DNA of 64,000 bases from Progne subis subis (Eukaryota > Chordata > Aves > Passeriformes > Hirundinidae), in contig JAKJHU010000181.1 in the NCBI GenBank assembly GCA_022316685.1, positions 835,194-899,193 of the forward strand. Direction: 5' to 3'. Below the pieces are notes generated by a model. The model saw only the letters and a list, made by a program, of their open reading frames with translations. It made no database searches and was not told where the DNA came from. Both the position numbers and the translations under genes were made by a program. Shown in pieces: positions 11,842 through 22,768 of the stretch. Positions within the stretch are counted from its first letter, which is position 1. Each line of letters starts with the position of its first letter.

Positions 11842-12340
11842 TCTGGTTTGTGCTGGGATGGAATTCATTCTCTTCTCAGCAGCTGGTACAGTTTTGGGTT
11901 CAGTAGGGAGTAACGTTGGTGACACACTGATGGTCTGGCTGTTGCTGAGCAGTGCTTAACCTGAGCCAAGGACCTTTCCATGCCTCGTGCTCTCCCAGCC
12001 AGGAGGTGCACAAAAAGCTGGGAAGGAGCACAGCAGGGGCTGGTGACCCAAACTGGCCAAAGGGATATATTCCACACCACAGAACACCATGCCCAGGATA
12101 TGAACTAGGGGGAGATGGCCAGAAGGAGCCAATTGCTGCTTGGGAACAGTGGCTGGACATCAGAGAGCAGGTGATGGGGGAGCAGTTGTGCTGTGCATCG
12201 TTAGTTTCGGCTGGGTTTTCTCTCTCTCTTCTCTCTTTTCTATGAGTGTTATCATTATGATTGCCACTGAATTTGTATTTCGTTAGGCTACTTGAAAGAA
12301 AAACCAGGGTAATATCCAGACATGGGGTCATGGTATGTTG
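11842..12340 (+). mobile_element. Degenerate avian LTR-like repeat
   Basis: The text 'ttctggtttgtgctgggatg', 'cagcagctggtacagtttt', 'gtgcacaaaaagctgggaag', 'ccaaactggccaaagggata' and 'gtgctgtgcatcgttagttt' resembles a widespread bird endogenous-retrovirus LTR. It is diverged and has no internal retroviral genes. It lies between the two TRIM genes, where the missing 3' exons of gene B would be expected. Confidence 0.65.
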
Positions 12341-12957
12341 TATGACTACCAAACACGAAGGGATCTAAACAGAAAAAACACATTATGATTAACAGATAAT
12401 TGTGGAGATTTGGAATCTGCCTCTGTCCTGACCTGAGGCTCGCTGCCAGCGAGGGCTGAAGCACCATCCAGAGAGCAGTACCCAGGGAACCCTGACTTAA
12501 TCAATTCAGTTAGACAACTGTCCCACTGTGCACAGCTCTGGGACTGTAGGCTGAGCTTACAAAGCATTGCAAAGGAGTAGAAGTGTTTACACAGAAAGAC
12601 CACGTTATTTATGTCCTAAGCAAACTCCACCTTGCTACTGCTGTGATGAGTTCTCAACTTTCCCCTTGAATCAAAGGGATGCCACAGAGTATTCTACTTC
12701 TTAATCCTCCCAGAAAAGCCCTGGGACTTTCAAAAGCCTCTTTGTCCATAGACTGGTTTAGCAAGGTGTATTAAGGCATGCCCCAAAGCCCTGAATCCCA
12801 AGACCAGCTCCCTTTGCTGCACACACATGTGCAAATAAGCATACAGTGTGAGGAATTAGCACTTCTAGAGGTACTTGGTGCCCCATTATAGTCCTGTCTT
12901 AAAGATGTTTTATTGACGTCTCCATCTTGCATTTGACAAAGTGAAATGAGCACTTAC

Positions 12958-13127
12958 CAGAAGATGTTGATCCGTATCCCAAAGGTGATGGTGCCTTAAC
13001 GGAGAGGTCCATGTTTGAGAGGTACTGCTGGAAAGAATGCTGAATAGCCTCCGCTGTTAATTTATGCAAAGCAATGGGTGGTTTTGGCACCTTCACACCA
13101 TCCATTCTAGGAACTGGCTTGCGTTGC
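12958..13127 (-). CDS. TRIM gene B exon 5: linker exon, last one found
   Basis: [20 protein letters not shown] to YGSTSSG, 170 bp, acceptor TGTTTTAG and donor GTAAGT. The motif [12 protein letters not shown] resembles the linker that precedes the SPRY exon in TRIM25-type genes. It ends one base into a codon, so a further exon is needed; none was recognised downstream. Confidence 0.75.
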
Positions 13128-16086
13128 CTAAAACATGCAGAAGGAATCACAGAACCACGGAATCACTGAGGTGGGAAAAGACCCTCCAAGTGCAAGCTGT
13201 GCCCGATGCCCGCCTTGTCCCAGCCCAGAGCACTCAGTGCCACCTCCAGCCCTTCCTGGGACACTCCAGGGATGGGGATCCAAACCTCCCTGGGCACTTC
13301 CAGTGCCTGAGCTCCCTTTCCATGGGGAAATTCCTGCTGCTGTCTGAGCTGAGCTCCCCTGGCCCAGCCTGAGGCCGTTCCCTCTGCTCCTGTCCCTGTT
13401 CCCTGGGAGCACAGCCCGACCCCCCCGACTGTCCCCTCCTGTCAGGGACTTGTGCAGAGCCACAAGGTTCCTCCTGAGCCTCCTTTTCTCCAGGCTCAGC
13501 CCTTTCCCAGCTCCCTCAGCCCCTCCTGGGGCTCCATTCCCTGCCCTGGGCACGCTCCAGCCCCTCGGTGTCTCTCACCACGAGGGTCCCAGAACCGTTC
13601 CCAGCGCTCACGGTGTGAGCTCAGCAGTGCCAGCACAGGGGACAGTCACTGCCCTGCTCCTGCTGCCACACTGCAGCTGAGACACTGGTGTGCCACCGGC
13701 CTCTGGCCCTCCTGGGCGAACCCAGGCTCGTGTTCAGCCAACACTGAACAACATTCCCAGTTTCTTTCCCACCAGGCACCTTTCCAGTCACTGTTTCCCC
13801 AGTCTGGAACTGCGTGAGATTGTCGTGACCACAGTGCAGGACCTGGCACTTTGCCTCACTGAATCTCACACTGCTGGCCTCAGCCCATGGATCCAGCCTG
13901 TCCTGATCCCTCTGCAGAGCTGCCTGCCCTCCAGCACATCCACACCTGCCCGACTCAGTGCTGTCTGTGAACTTACTGACAGTGCACGCCATCCCCTCGT
14001 CCACATCGTCAATAAAGACATTAAATCTCAGGAAGAGCTTACCTGGCTTTAATTGCTGCAAAAGCCTGTAAAAACAGTTTGAAAGCAGAATTAGCACAGT
14101 GCAGGCATAGGCCAGGCCTGGAGCTGTGTGTCTCTGGGAAGGGAGATGCTGATAGGTACCTTGGTGAAAAGAAGTGTGTCCCTCTCATTTCTCAGAGCCT
14201 CCAGCTCCTGAACATCATGACTGACTGAATCCCTCTGCCTCTTGTGATTATTCATGTCTATCTCAATCCGATAAATTTGTTGCTCCTCATAGTCGTTGAG
14301 AACTTTCAGGATGTTTCCTTTTTTGTTCTCTAACTTCTTATGCATCTCCTCAAACAAGTCCTCCACCTGTGCCCTCAGCTGGCTGTCCCCGCTCTATTAA
14401 GAAAACAATTTCAAAATTGTAAGGGACATTTTCGACATGAGCTCTCACTCAGAAAAAAAATCTGTCTTTCTTCTGGGATGAGAGAAGTAACTAAACATTG
14501 AAGGTTGGAAAAATAAAAAAGCCACACACCAGCCGCTCATCAAGAGGCACGGACTCTCAAGCTTAACTAAGAATATACATCCCAGACTGGTAAGAAAGTT
14601 ATGCACCATCCTTTCTCAAAGAAGACACATCAAAAATATGTGAGAAACCACCCAGGAACTAAAAAAAGCTTCAAAATCCTTCTGAGGAAGGGCAAAAGAA
14701 AACTTTATCTCATCATTTACCAGCAGGCAACCACCCCAAGGTGATATGGGACCTTGAAACAAACCTTTAGGTCCTCCACTTGTTTCAGCAGGTTTGCTAT
14801 GGTTTGATCCAGTGCAGCTTCCTGGTTTTTCAGTGTTTCCAGAGTTCCAGGATAAGCTATCTACAGATACAACCGGAAGGAGATATCAGGATAGGACTGG
14901 CATAATGCACAAGATCAGCAGCGTTATCCACAGGGGTTAAGCTAGACTGGCAGCAGGTTTGCTCACTGCATGCTCTCAGGACAAATCAGTAGATAAAGGT
15001 TCTATCCCCGAACAAATGCCACGATTACAAGCACAAAAAAAAACCCAAAAGACAATTTGAAGTTGAAAACTGTTTATGTGCACAAGCCACATATAAAGCT
15101 ATTTCCTCTGTTGGCACTTTTCTTTCTGTTACTCTGTCATTAATTATCTTTGCTTAAGTGCAGCTCAGGCTCATCTTCGGCTTGGAGGCGCACCAAGGGC
15201 TAAAACCTCGCAGGAGCACTCAGTCCCACCAGTCTGGCCAAACCCTGCTCTCAGGAGGGGAAAAAAGCGTTTACAACACCTTGTTTTGTATCTCAAGGGC
15301 CAAACCCAGAGAGAATCTGCGACAAAACCGAGAATAAAAGCCCAGGATTGCAATTTGGCCCCATCCCGGGTCTGCCATTCCAGAACTCAGGAGTCGCCCC
15401 CGTGCCACGGGCAGCTCTCTGGGGTTTTCCTGGCGCAGTCCGAGCCCATCCCACTGTCCCAGCAGCCTCTCACCTGAGCTTCGCCAAAAGCCTCCTCCAG
15501 GCTGATGATCTTGTGGTTCTTGTGGGAGACGATGGAGCACAGGATGCAGACGCAGTCCCAGTCGTTCTCACAGAAGCACTCCAGCAGTTTGCCGTGCTTG
15601 GGGCATTTCCTCTCGGCCAGAACCTGGGCATCGCAGGGCTCCACCAGCACGTGGTTCTGGGCGTTCTTGCTGCCGTGCTTGCTCAGGTGGGCTTGGCACA
15701 GCGAGGCTTCGCAGCTCAGGCACGTCTTCACTGCGGGCAGAGGCTCCTGGAGGCAGAAATCGCACAGAACCACCTTCTCCGGCCGGCCCGAGCTTTCCCC
15801 CTTCTCCTCGCCGGGCTCTTCCTGCTCTGGCCGCTCTTGTTGCGCAGGAGCATCCACGAACCTGTGCACGATGTTGCGCAGGAGGAAGTTGGGCCGCAGC
15901 TCGCCGCCGGGCGAGTGGCAGAGCGGGCAGCGGGCAGGGCTCTGCTGGCTCCGCAGCGCCTGCTTGATGCACGGCCTGCAGAAGCTGTGGTTTGCAGCTC
16001 AGGGACACCGGGTCCTTGTAAACGTCCAGGCAGATGGGACAGGTCAGCTCTTCCCTCAGCCCGGCCATAGCCTCTGTCCCGGCCAT
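12958..16086 (-). CDS. TRIM gene B: RING / two B-box / coiled-coil, 3' end missing (gene span)
   Basis: Five exons on the minus strand give about 378 residues: RING (about 12-65), two B-boxes (about 95-195), a coiled coil through 96- and 234-bp exons, and a linker exon. The linker ends in an open phase-1 donor, so more exons are required. None with PRY-SPRY similarity is seen between 12957 and the start of gene A at 10917. RING and B-boxes are in different frames because of one extra base near 15988-15994; apart from that break all eight RING zinc ligands are present. The class resembles TRIM25. The next locus downstream is gene A, a probable tandem duplicate that has since diverged. Confidence 0.8.
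13145..14027 (-). mobile_element. CR1 LINE filling intron 4 of TRIM gene B
   Basis: The left edge, 'gaatcacagaaccacggaat', is the reverse-complement CR1 3' end. The body follows the CR1 order ('ccagggatggggatccaaac', 'tgctgtctgtgaacttac', 'cacatcgtcaataaagac'). The element, about 880 bp and 5'-truncated, leaves only about 15-17 nt of other sequence at each end of the 915-bp intron. The exon 5 acceptor and its pyrimidine tract therefore lie next to, and partly in, CR1 sequence. Confidence 0.85.
14043..14065 (-). CDS. TRIM gene B exon 4: 23-bp micro-exon
   Basis: AFAAIKA plus two bases of the next codon, flanked by TTTTTACAG and GTAAGC. Same size as gene A exon 4. A CR1 element begins within about 16 nt of its donor. 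Confidence 0.85.
14160..14393 (-). CDS. TRIM gene B exon 3: coiled coil, 234 bp
   Basis: [10 protein letters not shown] to RDTLLFTK, 78 codons, between TTAATAG and GTACCT. The long heptad helix has the same length as gene A exon 3 and is clearly homologous to it in position and character. Confidence 0.9.
14765..14860 (-). CDS. TRIM gene B exon 2: coiled coil, 96 bp
   Basis: [10 protein letters not shown] to KQVEDLK, 32 codons, between TATCTGTAG and GTTTGT. Same length and phase as exon 2 of gene A. The donor is weak (GTTTGT). Confidence 0.85.
15474..16086 (-). CDS. TRIM gene B exon 1: RING and two B-boxes, frameshifted
   Basis: Start at ATG 16086 ([10 protein letters not shown]); ATG 16068 is an alternative. 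The RING begins [18 protein letters not shown], then the frame breaks. HSFCRPC..CPLC continues in the frame shifted by one base. At the break the expected Gly between Cys3 and His4 is replaced by AAAC-type sequence. B-box 1 starts LCDFC and B-box 2 starts [13 protein letters not shown]. Exon length 613 is one more than a multiple of three, which agrees with a single inserted base. The donor is GTGAGA after EEAFGEAQ. Confidence 0.85.
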
Positions 16087-16135
16087 GGCGCCGCAGCTCC
16101 GGGGCTGGGCTGAGTGCCTGAGGGAGGGCTCTGCT

Positions 16136-16154
16136 GGGAAACGAAACGAAAATG
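16136..16154 (-). promoter_or_regulatory. Tandem IRF/ISRE-type element upstream of TRIM gene B
   Basis: Plus-strand GGGAAACGAAACGAAAATG contains two overlapping AANNGAAA cores, about 50-65 nt upstream of the exon 1 ATG. This is the kind of site bound by IRF and ISGF3 factors in interferon-induced genes. Function is inferred from the motif and its position. Confidence 0.5.
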
Positions 16155-16299
16155 CCGTGCGGAAGAGGAATAAACTTCACCCCGTCAGCTGAAAGCCGCT
16201 GCCTCCTCCCCTTGGCCAGGGAGGGTCATCCCTCCCCTCCCTCCGGCTTCCTGCCTCTCCGTGCCCTCGAGGAAAGGGCCGTGGTCGTCTCGGTGTTGA

Positions 16300-16300
16300 G

Positions 16301-16340
<40 letters not shown>
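16300..16340. repeat. Poly(A) tract
   Basis: About 41 consecutive adenines directly abut the LTR-like element on its left. It could be a retroposon tail or a simple expansion. The run length is likely unreliable in any assembly. Confidence 0.9.
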
Positions 16341-16341
<1 letters not shown>

Positions 16342-16343
<2 letters not shown>

Positions 16344-16862
16344 TAACAAGTCATGTTTAATTAAGTTTTGGGAATGCCTTTCGGTTTACCCGACAGGGCT
16401 TTGTCCTGTGTGCAAATGGTTATCTCAGCTGTAAAGGCTGTGAGCCTGAGCGATGCCGATAAGAAGGAATGTCCCGGCCAGACCGCAGCAATGGGATGCA
16501 TTCAAAGAGCAGAAACGTTTTTGGAAGCCTGTGACCAAAAAAGAATCATTGGAGGAATGGGATGTTCCCCAAATGACCAGCCAAGACCCTCGAAAGAACA
16601 CTATTCCAATGAAAATAAACTCCGAGAGGTGATTTAAATAAGCAGAAAATTCACGGAGTGTTTAGCATATCGGTATGCGTTTGGGGAAATGTATTGAATA
16701 TATAAAAGTTACATAGATTTAAACTGGTCCGTTAGCAAGGTGTGATGTGTATAATAAATAGGGAGTTACGCCCCACATGCCTGGGGGCTGAAATAAAGTA
16801 ATGCCACTTTCTAATACTGAAATGACAGTGTTAGAGAGTTTAATTCCCTCTTTTCAGTGACA
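16342..16862 (+). mobile_element. Solo LTR-like element
   Basis: The segment starts TGTAACAAGTC and ends TTTTCAGTGACA, so it has the TG..CA ends of an LTR and is about 520 bp long. It carries a TATA-like 'tatataaaag' near 16698 and an AATAAA near 16792, in LTR order. No internal retroviral genes flank it and I see no clear target-site duplication. The identification rests on structure, not on a named family. Confidence 0.55.
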
Positions 16863-18480
16863 ACAGGACAAACTCTGCGCAGCAGCTCGAGGCGAAGAGC
16901 GTGGACACTCCAAGGGGAACATGGCAGAAGGTCCAGCCCTGCTTTGATGGGTCAGGAAATGAGGCAGGAAGGAAAGCTGGGAGGAATCCTCGTGGGCAGG
17001 GAGCTGGGACAGCCGGACCAGCAGCCAGAGAGCAAAGGAACCAAACCTGTTCCCTTTTACAAAGACACCTGGATGGACCTGGACAACAACCTGGGACTGC
17101 TAAACCCTGAGTTTACGGGTTACTTAGGTGCAGCCTCCAGAGCCCCTGGGCAGACCTTGTGTGGCACAGGGCTGAGGTCACTGTCAGGGAGCTCCTGTGC
17201 CAGCAGAACCCAGCAGGATTTGGTGTCAGATGTCACTGCTCAGGGCACAGGTGGGAGCTGAAACGCCGAAAAGCAGCCCAGGACAGCTCAGCAGGCAGCG
17301 GAATGAAGTCCACACGGTGGGCATTCCACTCTGGTCAGGAGCAGCAGCCTGGGGTGTGCTGCCCACACTGCCAGGTGCCAGCCAGCCCAGGGCAGTGCCC
17401 AAAGCTGTCCCTGTTCACAAAAGCTCCCGAGTGGATGATTTTCCCCTCACAAGGCACAGCGTGCCAGGAGATGAGTAACACTGCCTCCCTCCCCTCCAGC
17501 AGCCACACGAGCTACTCCAAAAAAGCACCTGTCTGTGTGAAAATGAATTGTTTTATCACAAAGTTATGCCAAAATAAAACCAGTCATGCTGGGATTTTTC
17601 CCAAATGGCTGTAAGTAATTGCTGGGACGAACGGAACCGTTGGGCTGGTGTCAACGTTCACCAACAGCTCCCTTCCCGCTCTAGGTCTGCTTGCAGGAGT
17701 TATCTTCAATAAACAATTGTTCAATAAACAGTGTCGGTGCTTTATTTTCCAGGAGGCTGCCTGGGAATGCAGTGTTGGAGGCACAGGTCGGGCTGGGAGG
17801 ACAAACATCAGCTCTGGGTCTGTCCCTCCCTGCAGACCCTTCCTTTGTGTGCCCCTCTCCCTGCTGGGAACCCAGCTCCTGTGTCTCTGCTCCATGAGTG
17901 CCCACCCTGGGCACCCCATCGCTGGCTGTCCCAGCTGCATTCCCACATTTCCCCCCTCCAAATTCATGTTTTCATCTGTCTGGGGCACTATTGGCATCAC
18001 AGTGCCTGATGTACTCAGAAACATTCCTCGTTGGTGGCCTTGAAGCCTGCTGGGTTTGGAAAGCAGCAGGGAGCGGGCTTTCCATCAGCTCTGCCCTCTG
18101 GGTGCAGCAGTGGCAGGGATGAGGGGCTGGGTTTGGGGTGGGAGGCTGGTTCTGGCTGGGGCACCCACACTGGGCTCCCACAGATGTGCTGGAGACAGGC
18201 AGGTGTAGAGCTGCTGCCTAAATCACTGCAAACCAGCCCAAGCACCTTGCAGAGCTGCTCCTTTGGGCTGCTGGGATCCTCCAGCCTGGCAGCATCACCC
18301 ATCCATGCTGTGGATAAAATCAGTGCAGCCTCTCCAGCCTGGTGAACCCTCACAGGGGCACGGCTGGCATGGGGCGCCCGGGGCAGCTGTGCCCGTGCTG
18401 GGCCTGCCCAGGCCTTCCAAACATCCCTTCCAGAGCCTGGACTGCCACAGGGACCAGGACACTAGCACACCACGACACCA
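16863..18480. other. Gene-free intergenic region
   Basis: Unique, GC-moderate sequence between the LTR-like element and a minisatellite. Overlapping open frames on both strands show no domain, no splice context and no codon bias. It lies between the start of TRIM gene B and the 3' end of PPARGC1B. Confidence 0.5.
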
Positions 18481-18506
18481 GGACATGGCTGTGCCCCTGG
18501 GAGAGC

Positions 18507-18760
18507 AGGGCCTGCTCTCCTGGCTCCAGGGGCTCTCCAGGTGCCCTCCAGGTGCCATCCTGAGCCAGGACACCACAGCCATGCCCCACTTTGGCTCCCA
18601 GGGCCTGCTCTCCTGGCTCCAGGGGCTCTCCAGGTGCCCTCCAGGTGCCATCCTGAGCCAGGACACCACGGCCATGCCCCACTTTGGCTCCCAGGGCCTG
18701 CTCTCCTGGCTCCAGGGGCTCTCCAGGTGCCATCCTGAGCTGCACAGCTGCTGCATCACC
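18507..18760. repeat. 93-bp minisatellite, about 2.7 copies
   Basis: The word 'gggcctgctctcctggctcc' recurs at about 18508, 18601 and 18694, giving a 93-bp unit. The array ends in partial copies. Long open frames on both strands cross it because 93 is a multiple of three. Confidence 0.9.
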
Positions 18761-19128
18761 ACCCGGAGCCTTTCCACGTTTTTTCCTGCACTCTTTTTCA
18801 TCACTCCAGAAAATCTCAGGAGCATGCCCTGCTTCATTCTTCACCCACTCCACCTGGGGACTTTCTTCGGCCAGGGGTCCTGTGGCAGTGGCCCCACTCG
18901 AAGCCCAGAGCCCAGGTTTTTCCTGCATGAGTCAAACTGGGGGAAGCCACACTTCAAATAGCAACACAGAGGGATATTCCCAGGCAGGAGCTGCATCCCT
19001 GGCAGCTGGGAGGCTCTGCCACCCTCTGCACCCTCACCCCGAGCAGACTTGCGCTAAAAACTAAAGTACAGCAGCACAAACGTCTTCCTTTTTTTTGCTC
19101 TTTCCACTTTATAGTATATATGTTATTG

Positions 19129-19134
19129 TTTATT
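19129..19134 (-). terminator. PPARGC1B: Candidate distal poly(A) signal of PPARGC1B
   Basis: TTTATT on the plus strand is AATAAA on the minus strand, at the edge of an AT-rich block (about 19080-19860) that contrasts with the GC-rich DNA to its left. This would give a 3' UTR of about 4.7 kb, in keeping with the long 3' UTRs of PGC-1 genes. Nearer TTTATT words, for example about 20588, are alternatives. Confidence 0.4.
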
Positions 19135-19749
19135 TATAGGCAGATCACTTCACTATTTACAGTACATGAGCGTAGAGATTCTACAGTCTTTTTGATGTAA
19201 ACAAGAAACTCCACGGCAGGGGAGTCTGGAAAAGAAGCCAGTTCTGAAGTATTTACACAATTTAAAATAGAACTTTTATACCCACTGGATAGATATAGAG
19301 AATACATTGAGCGATTTGGTTAAATTATCTATGAAACTATAGAATCTGACAATGTAAAAATACAAGAAAACGTTCTCTCATTTTAGAAGGTAGACAGTTA
19401 AATCACACTAGAAATAAATCTCTTTTGTTTTTTTTAAAAATAATAACAATAATAATAAAGGAAAGGCATAAGAATCCCATGCCATCTCTTAAGGTTAAAG
19501 TATATTACATAAATAAGGACACAACAGAACGGAACTGGGGGGAAAAAATTAAGTGAAATATAAAAAAAACCAAAACGCTACCAATTTAAAAAAAAGTACT
19601 AAAAACTTGATTCTTAATCATAGAGGGATCAATTCTGCTGCTTTTACTTATTCTGCAAGTAGAAAATTGCAGAGTTAAGTAGTACTTACTCAGCGTGAGC
19701 AAGGGGAGGCAGAATTGGCCCCTAATAATCATGAGCGGTGTCCCTTTTA

Positions 19750-19782
<33 letters not shown>

Positions 19783-21529
19783 AGAAAAGACAATTCAGCT
19801 TTTTTTTTTATAAATAAGAAAGCAGATGTGCCCCTTTTTTAGGTGAAATTCTTACACCTTTCTCAAGAAATGCATCAACTGAACCGTTCTCTCTCTTTCT
19901 CACATGCACTCACACACTCCCTCCCTGACTCCTGCTGCTGCCCCTGGCCCCGGGGAGGGCGAGGGAAGAGGAATGAAACCCCAAAATGAAACCCCAAAAT
20001 GAAACCCCAAGGCTGCATTTGGCTCTGTATTGCTTGAGATTGTCAGGGATGCACTTAGAACAGAACGGGTGTCGGGTTCAGCTCCAACACCAGTGTAGCT
20101 CAGGACTCGTCAGACCTCCGGAAAGAGGAAAAAAAATCCCCCCAAAAAAAGGAGAAAACCGTGTTGATCTGCAGTTGCAAAACTCATTTGCATGGCCCAG
20201 AGCTGAGATCAGGCTCGGGGCTGTAACGTGCTGACCGAACGATGCGCGGCCCCGGCAGCTGCGCTGAGGAATCGAGAGAAACCTTTCCTTTGGGGCAGCA
20301 TCCAACCTAAAACCTGGGATTGTCCTCTGCATTCAGCCCACACACTCAGAAACTCAGTTCGCTCCTCCCTGCGGAGCCCCAGGGACACGCTGGATTCCAG
20401 CCAGAAACCTGCTGCCCCCCCCGAACAACGAGTTTTTCTGGGGCAAACCTGTGCAAAACGAGCAAAGGGGCATTTTATCAGAAACTCTTCACACATTCGG
20501 CGTTTCCCCACGGCACCTGCAGGAAACAGCTCGGGGAGGGGACGTTCTATACGTACACAGTTTTAAAAAAATAAATCTCCTCCCGCCTTTATTGCCTACC
20601 AGAAGAAACCCTTTTGCTCCCAAGTTTCTCCTGCCCATCCCTCAGCCCCTTGCAGGGGGCTGGGGTGTGAGGGGTCCCTTTTTGAGGGGCACCCACAGTG
20701 ATTCCAAAGGCTGGGTGGGATGTAAAGGCAATCCTTGGAAAAAGGGGGGGATGCCCAGTCCCTGGCAGCTCCTGCAAAGCTCTGGGCACCTCTGGCAATG
20801 CCCGGGCATTGCTTTGCTCCTGCCCCATTTCCCTTGTCAGCATCCAAAGCTTAGGCAGCTCAGCAGGGAGCTCTCAGCTGCCCCTGTGCCCGACCTACCT
20901 TCCTGCAGAGTCGAGCGCTGGGAGCTAAAGACACCTTTAGAGTTAAAAAAAAAATCCCCACGAAAATTTAAAAAAAAATAAAATCAAGTGGAAATTTGTT
21001 TTTCACCCAGTCCTAAAAGGTGGGGGGAAGCCACAGGGCAGGCAGCACACAGCCCAAGGGGCTCTAAGCATAGTGCATTAGTCCTGGAAAAGAAAGATTT
21101 TTTGGGGGGAGGAGGGAAAAGGAACCATCCCAAGCAAATGGGAAAAAAAAATAAAATTAAAATACCCAACCCCAAGAAAACCCAACCCCACTTATAGGCT
21201 TCAGGCACCACGAAGACCACTTATTGCATCTGTTCCTACCCTAGGGCTGCAGCACTGATGAGCTCTGTGCAGGAACAGCCCTCCCCTTCCCCAGCACTGG
21301 CTCGGGGCCGACCCAGGGCACCCAGCCACAGGGAAACACCGGGAAATTCTGGATCTGGGTTCGCCAAAACCAGTGCTTGGGAAGTGATGGCTGATCCCCT
21401 GGAGTGGGCTGGAGCCCCCCCCAGCTCTGCACTAACCCTTCCCCTCCACCACCCTTGATGCATCCCCAGCGGGGCCCGGCCATGGGTGCCTCCAGCTGAG
21501 TGGGAGATGGAAGAATTCCACTTATTTTG

Positions 21530-21632
21530 CCTTTTTTTTTTTCTTTTTCCTATTCTTTTTCTTTTTTCTTTTTTTTTTTTTTTTTTTTTTTGGGTTGCCT
21601 TTTTTTTTTCTTTTTCTTTTTTTTCTTCTTTT
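21530..21632. repeat. T-rich low-complexity tract
   Basis: Nearly pure thymine with scattered C and G. On the minus (gene) strand it is an A-rich tract inside the probable 3' UTR. Confidence 0.9.
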
Positions 21633-22699
21633 GGATTGATCTTTTTTCTGAAAAACATCAGCACAGCACAGGACAGTACTACCCACCCTAAATGTGTCGC
21701 TATATACATTCTACATAAGCTCTATAGCAATCACATGTAAACATCATCATCGTGAGGAAATACTAGGACAGAAAAAGGCAAAGCTACAATGAGGCAATTG
21801 CCAATAGCAGATGCTCAGTCTCGGCCAAGAGCTGCTCGTGGTCGCTGAGGTGGGATGAGAACAGGGGGGATTTTGGGGTGGGGAGAGATGCCAGATTTCA
21901 CTGCCGAGGCTGAAGGGGCACGAGGGCCGTTCCCTGGCAGTGATCGTCACCGGCGGCGGCTTGGGGACCCCGCGCTGGCCCCCGGGCCCTGGCGCTGCCG
22001 GGCTGGGTGTTGTCAGAACCGCGGCTCTCCCGAGGGGAACAGCCAGGGAACTGTGCTGGTGTCGGCGCTGCCGGCATTCCTGCTCCTGCCAGAGCCCGGC
22101 TGCGCCCCGGCTCCCGAGCCAGGGGCCACCCCGGCACGGCTCCGGCGCTCGGCGTCGCATCCCGCGCCATTTCCGAGGCTTTGGTCACTCTCCCTGCAGG
22201 ACGGAACATACCCAGGGAAACGGGGAGAAACCCCCCGAGTCGTGGGGAGGGGAGACCCCAGGAGACTCTAATCTATCTATTGGCAGAGTTAAGGCTATAA
22301 TATTCTATCTACAGAGGATGGCTGAATCCCTAGTGGTCTCTGGGGCTCAAAAATAAAAGGAGAAGGTGGCAATGGCTTGAGGAGCGGCAAGATCCCTGCT
22401 CCCGTGGGAAAAAAGTGCCTCTGGCCGGCTGGTGGTGGGCTTTGCTCCGGCTGGTGGAGGGCTGCGTCCCCATCCCACCGCAGCCACACACGGAGGGCAA
22501 GTGCACGAGTAAACGTGGCATTTAATCCAGGCCCGAGCGCCCTCGGCCGGGGGCAGAGCCGTGCCCTGGGGCGCTGGCGGGCGAGGGACGGATCCGGGGT
22601 GTGGGTGGGTGCTGGGACCTGTATGGCTTATCAGCTATGGGGCAGGGTGCTGGGCGGGTGTTTGGTGTGGGTGCTGTGCCCCCCACCTCTCTGCATTTG

Positions 22700-22768
22700 G
22701 GCTGGACTTTGGGCTGGGTTCGGGGCTGGACTTTGGGCTGGATTTGGGGCTGGGTTTGGGGCCGGCTG
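22700..22768. repeat. Short 'GGGCTGGACTTT' minisatellite
   Basis: Four or more imperfect copies of a unit of about 16-21 bp containing GGGCTGGACTTTGGGCTGG and GGGCTGGGTTTGG. Confidence 0.8.

Noticed and set aside
10918..12957. Search for a PRY-SPRY exon downstream of TRIM B
   Set aside because: No LDP or WEV/LYS-type SPRY motifs in any frame; the open frames near 11480-11820 and 12346-12603 lack domain features.
15348..16113. Plus-strand open frames of 200-240 codons
   Set aside because: Antisense shadows of TRIM B exon 1, kept open by its GC content.
18263..18961. Open frames of about 180-232 codons on both strands
   Set aside because: They run through the 93-bp minisatellite, whose unit length is a multiple of three.
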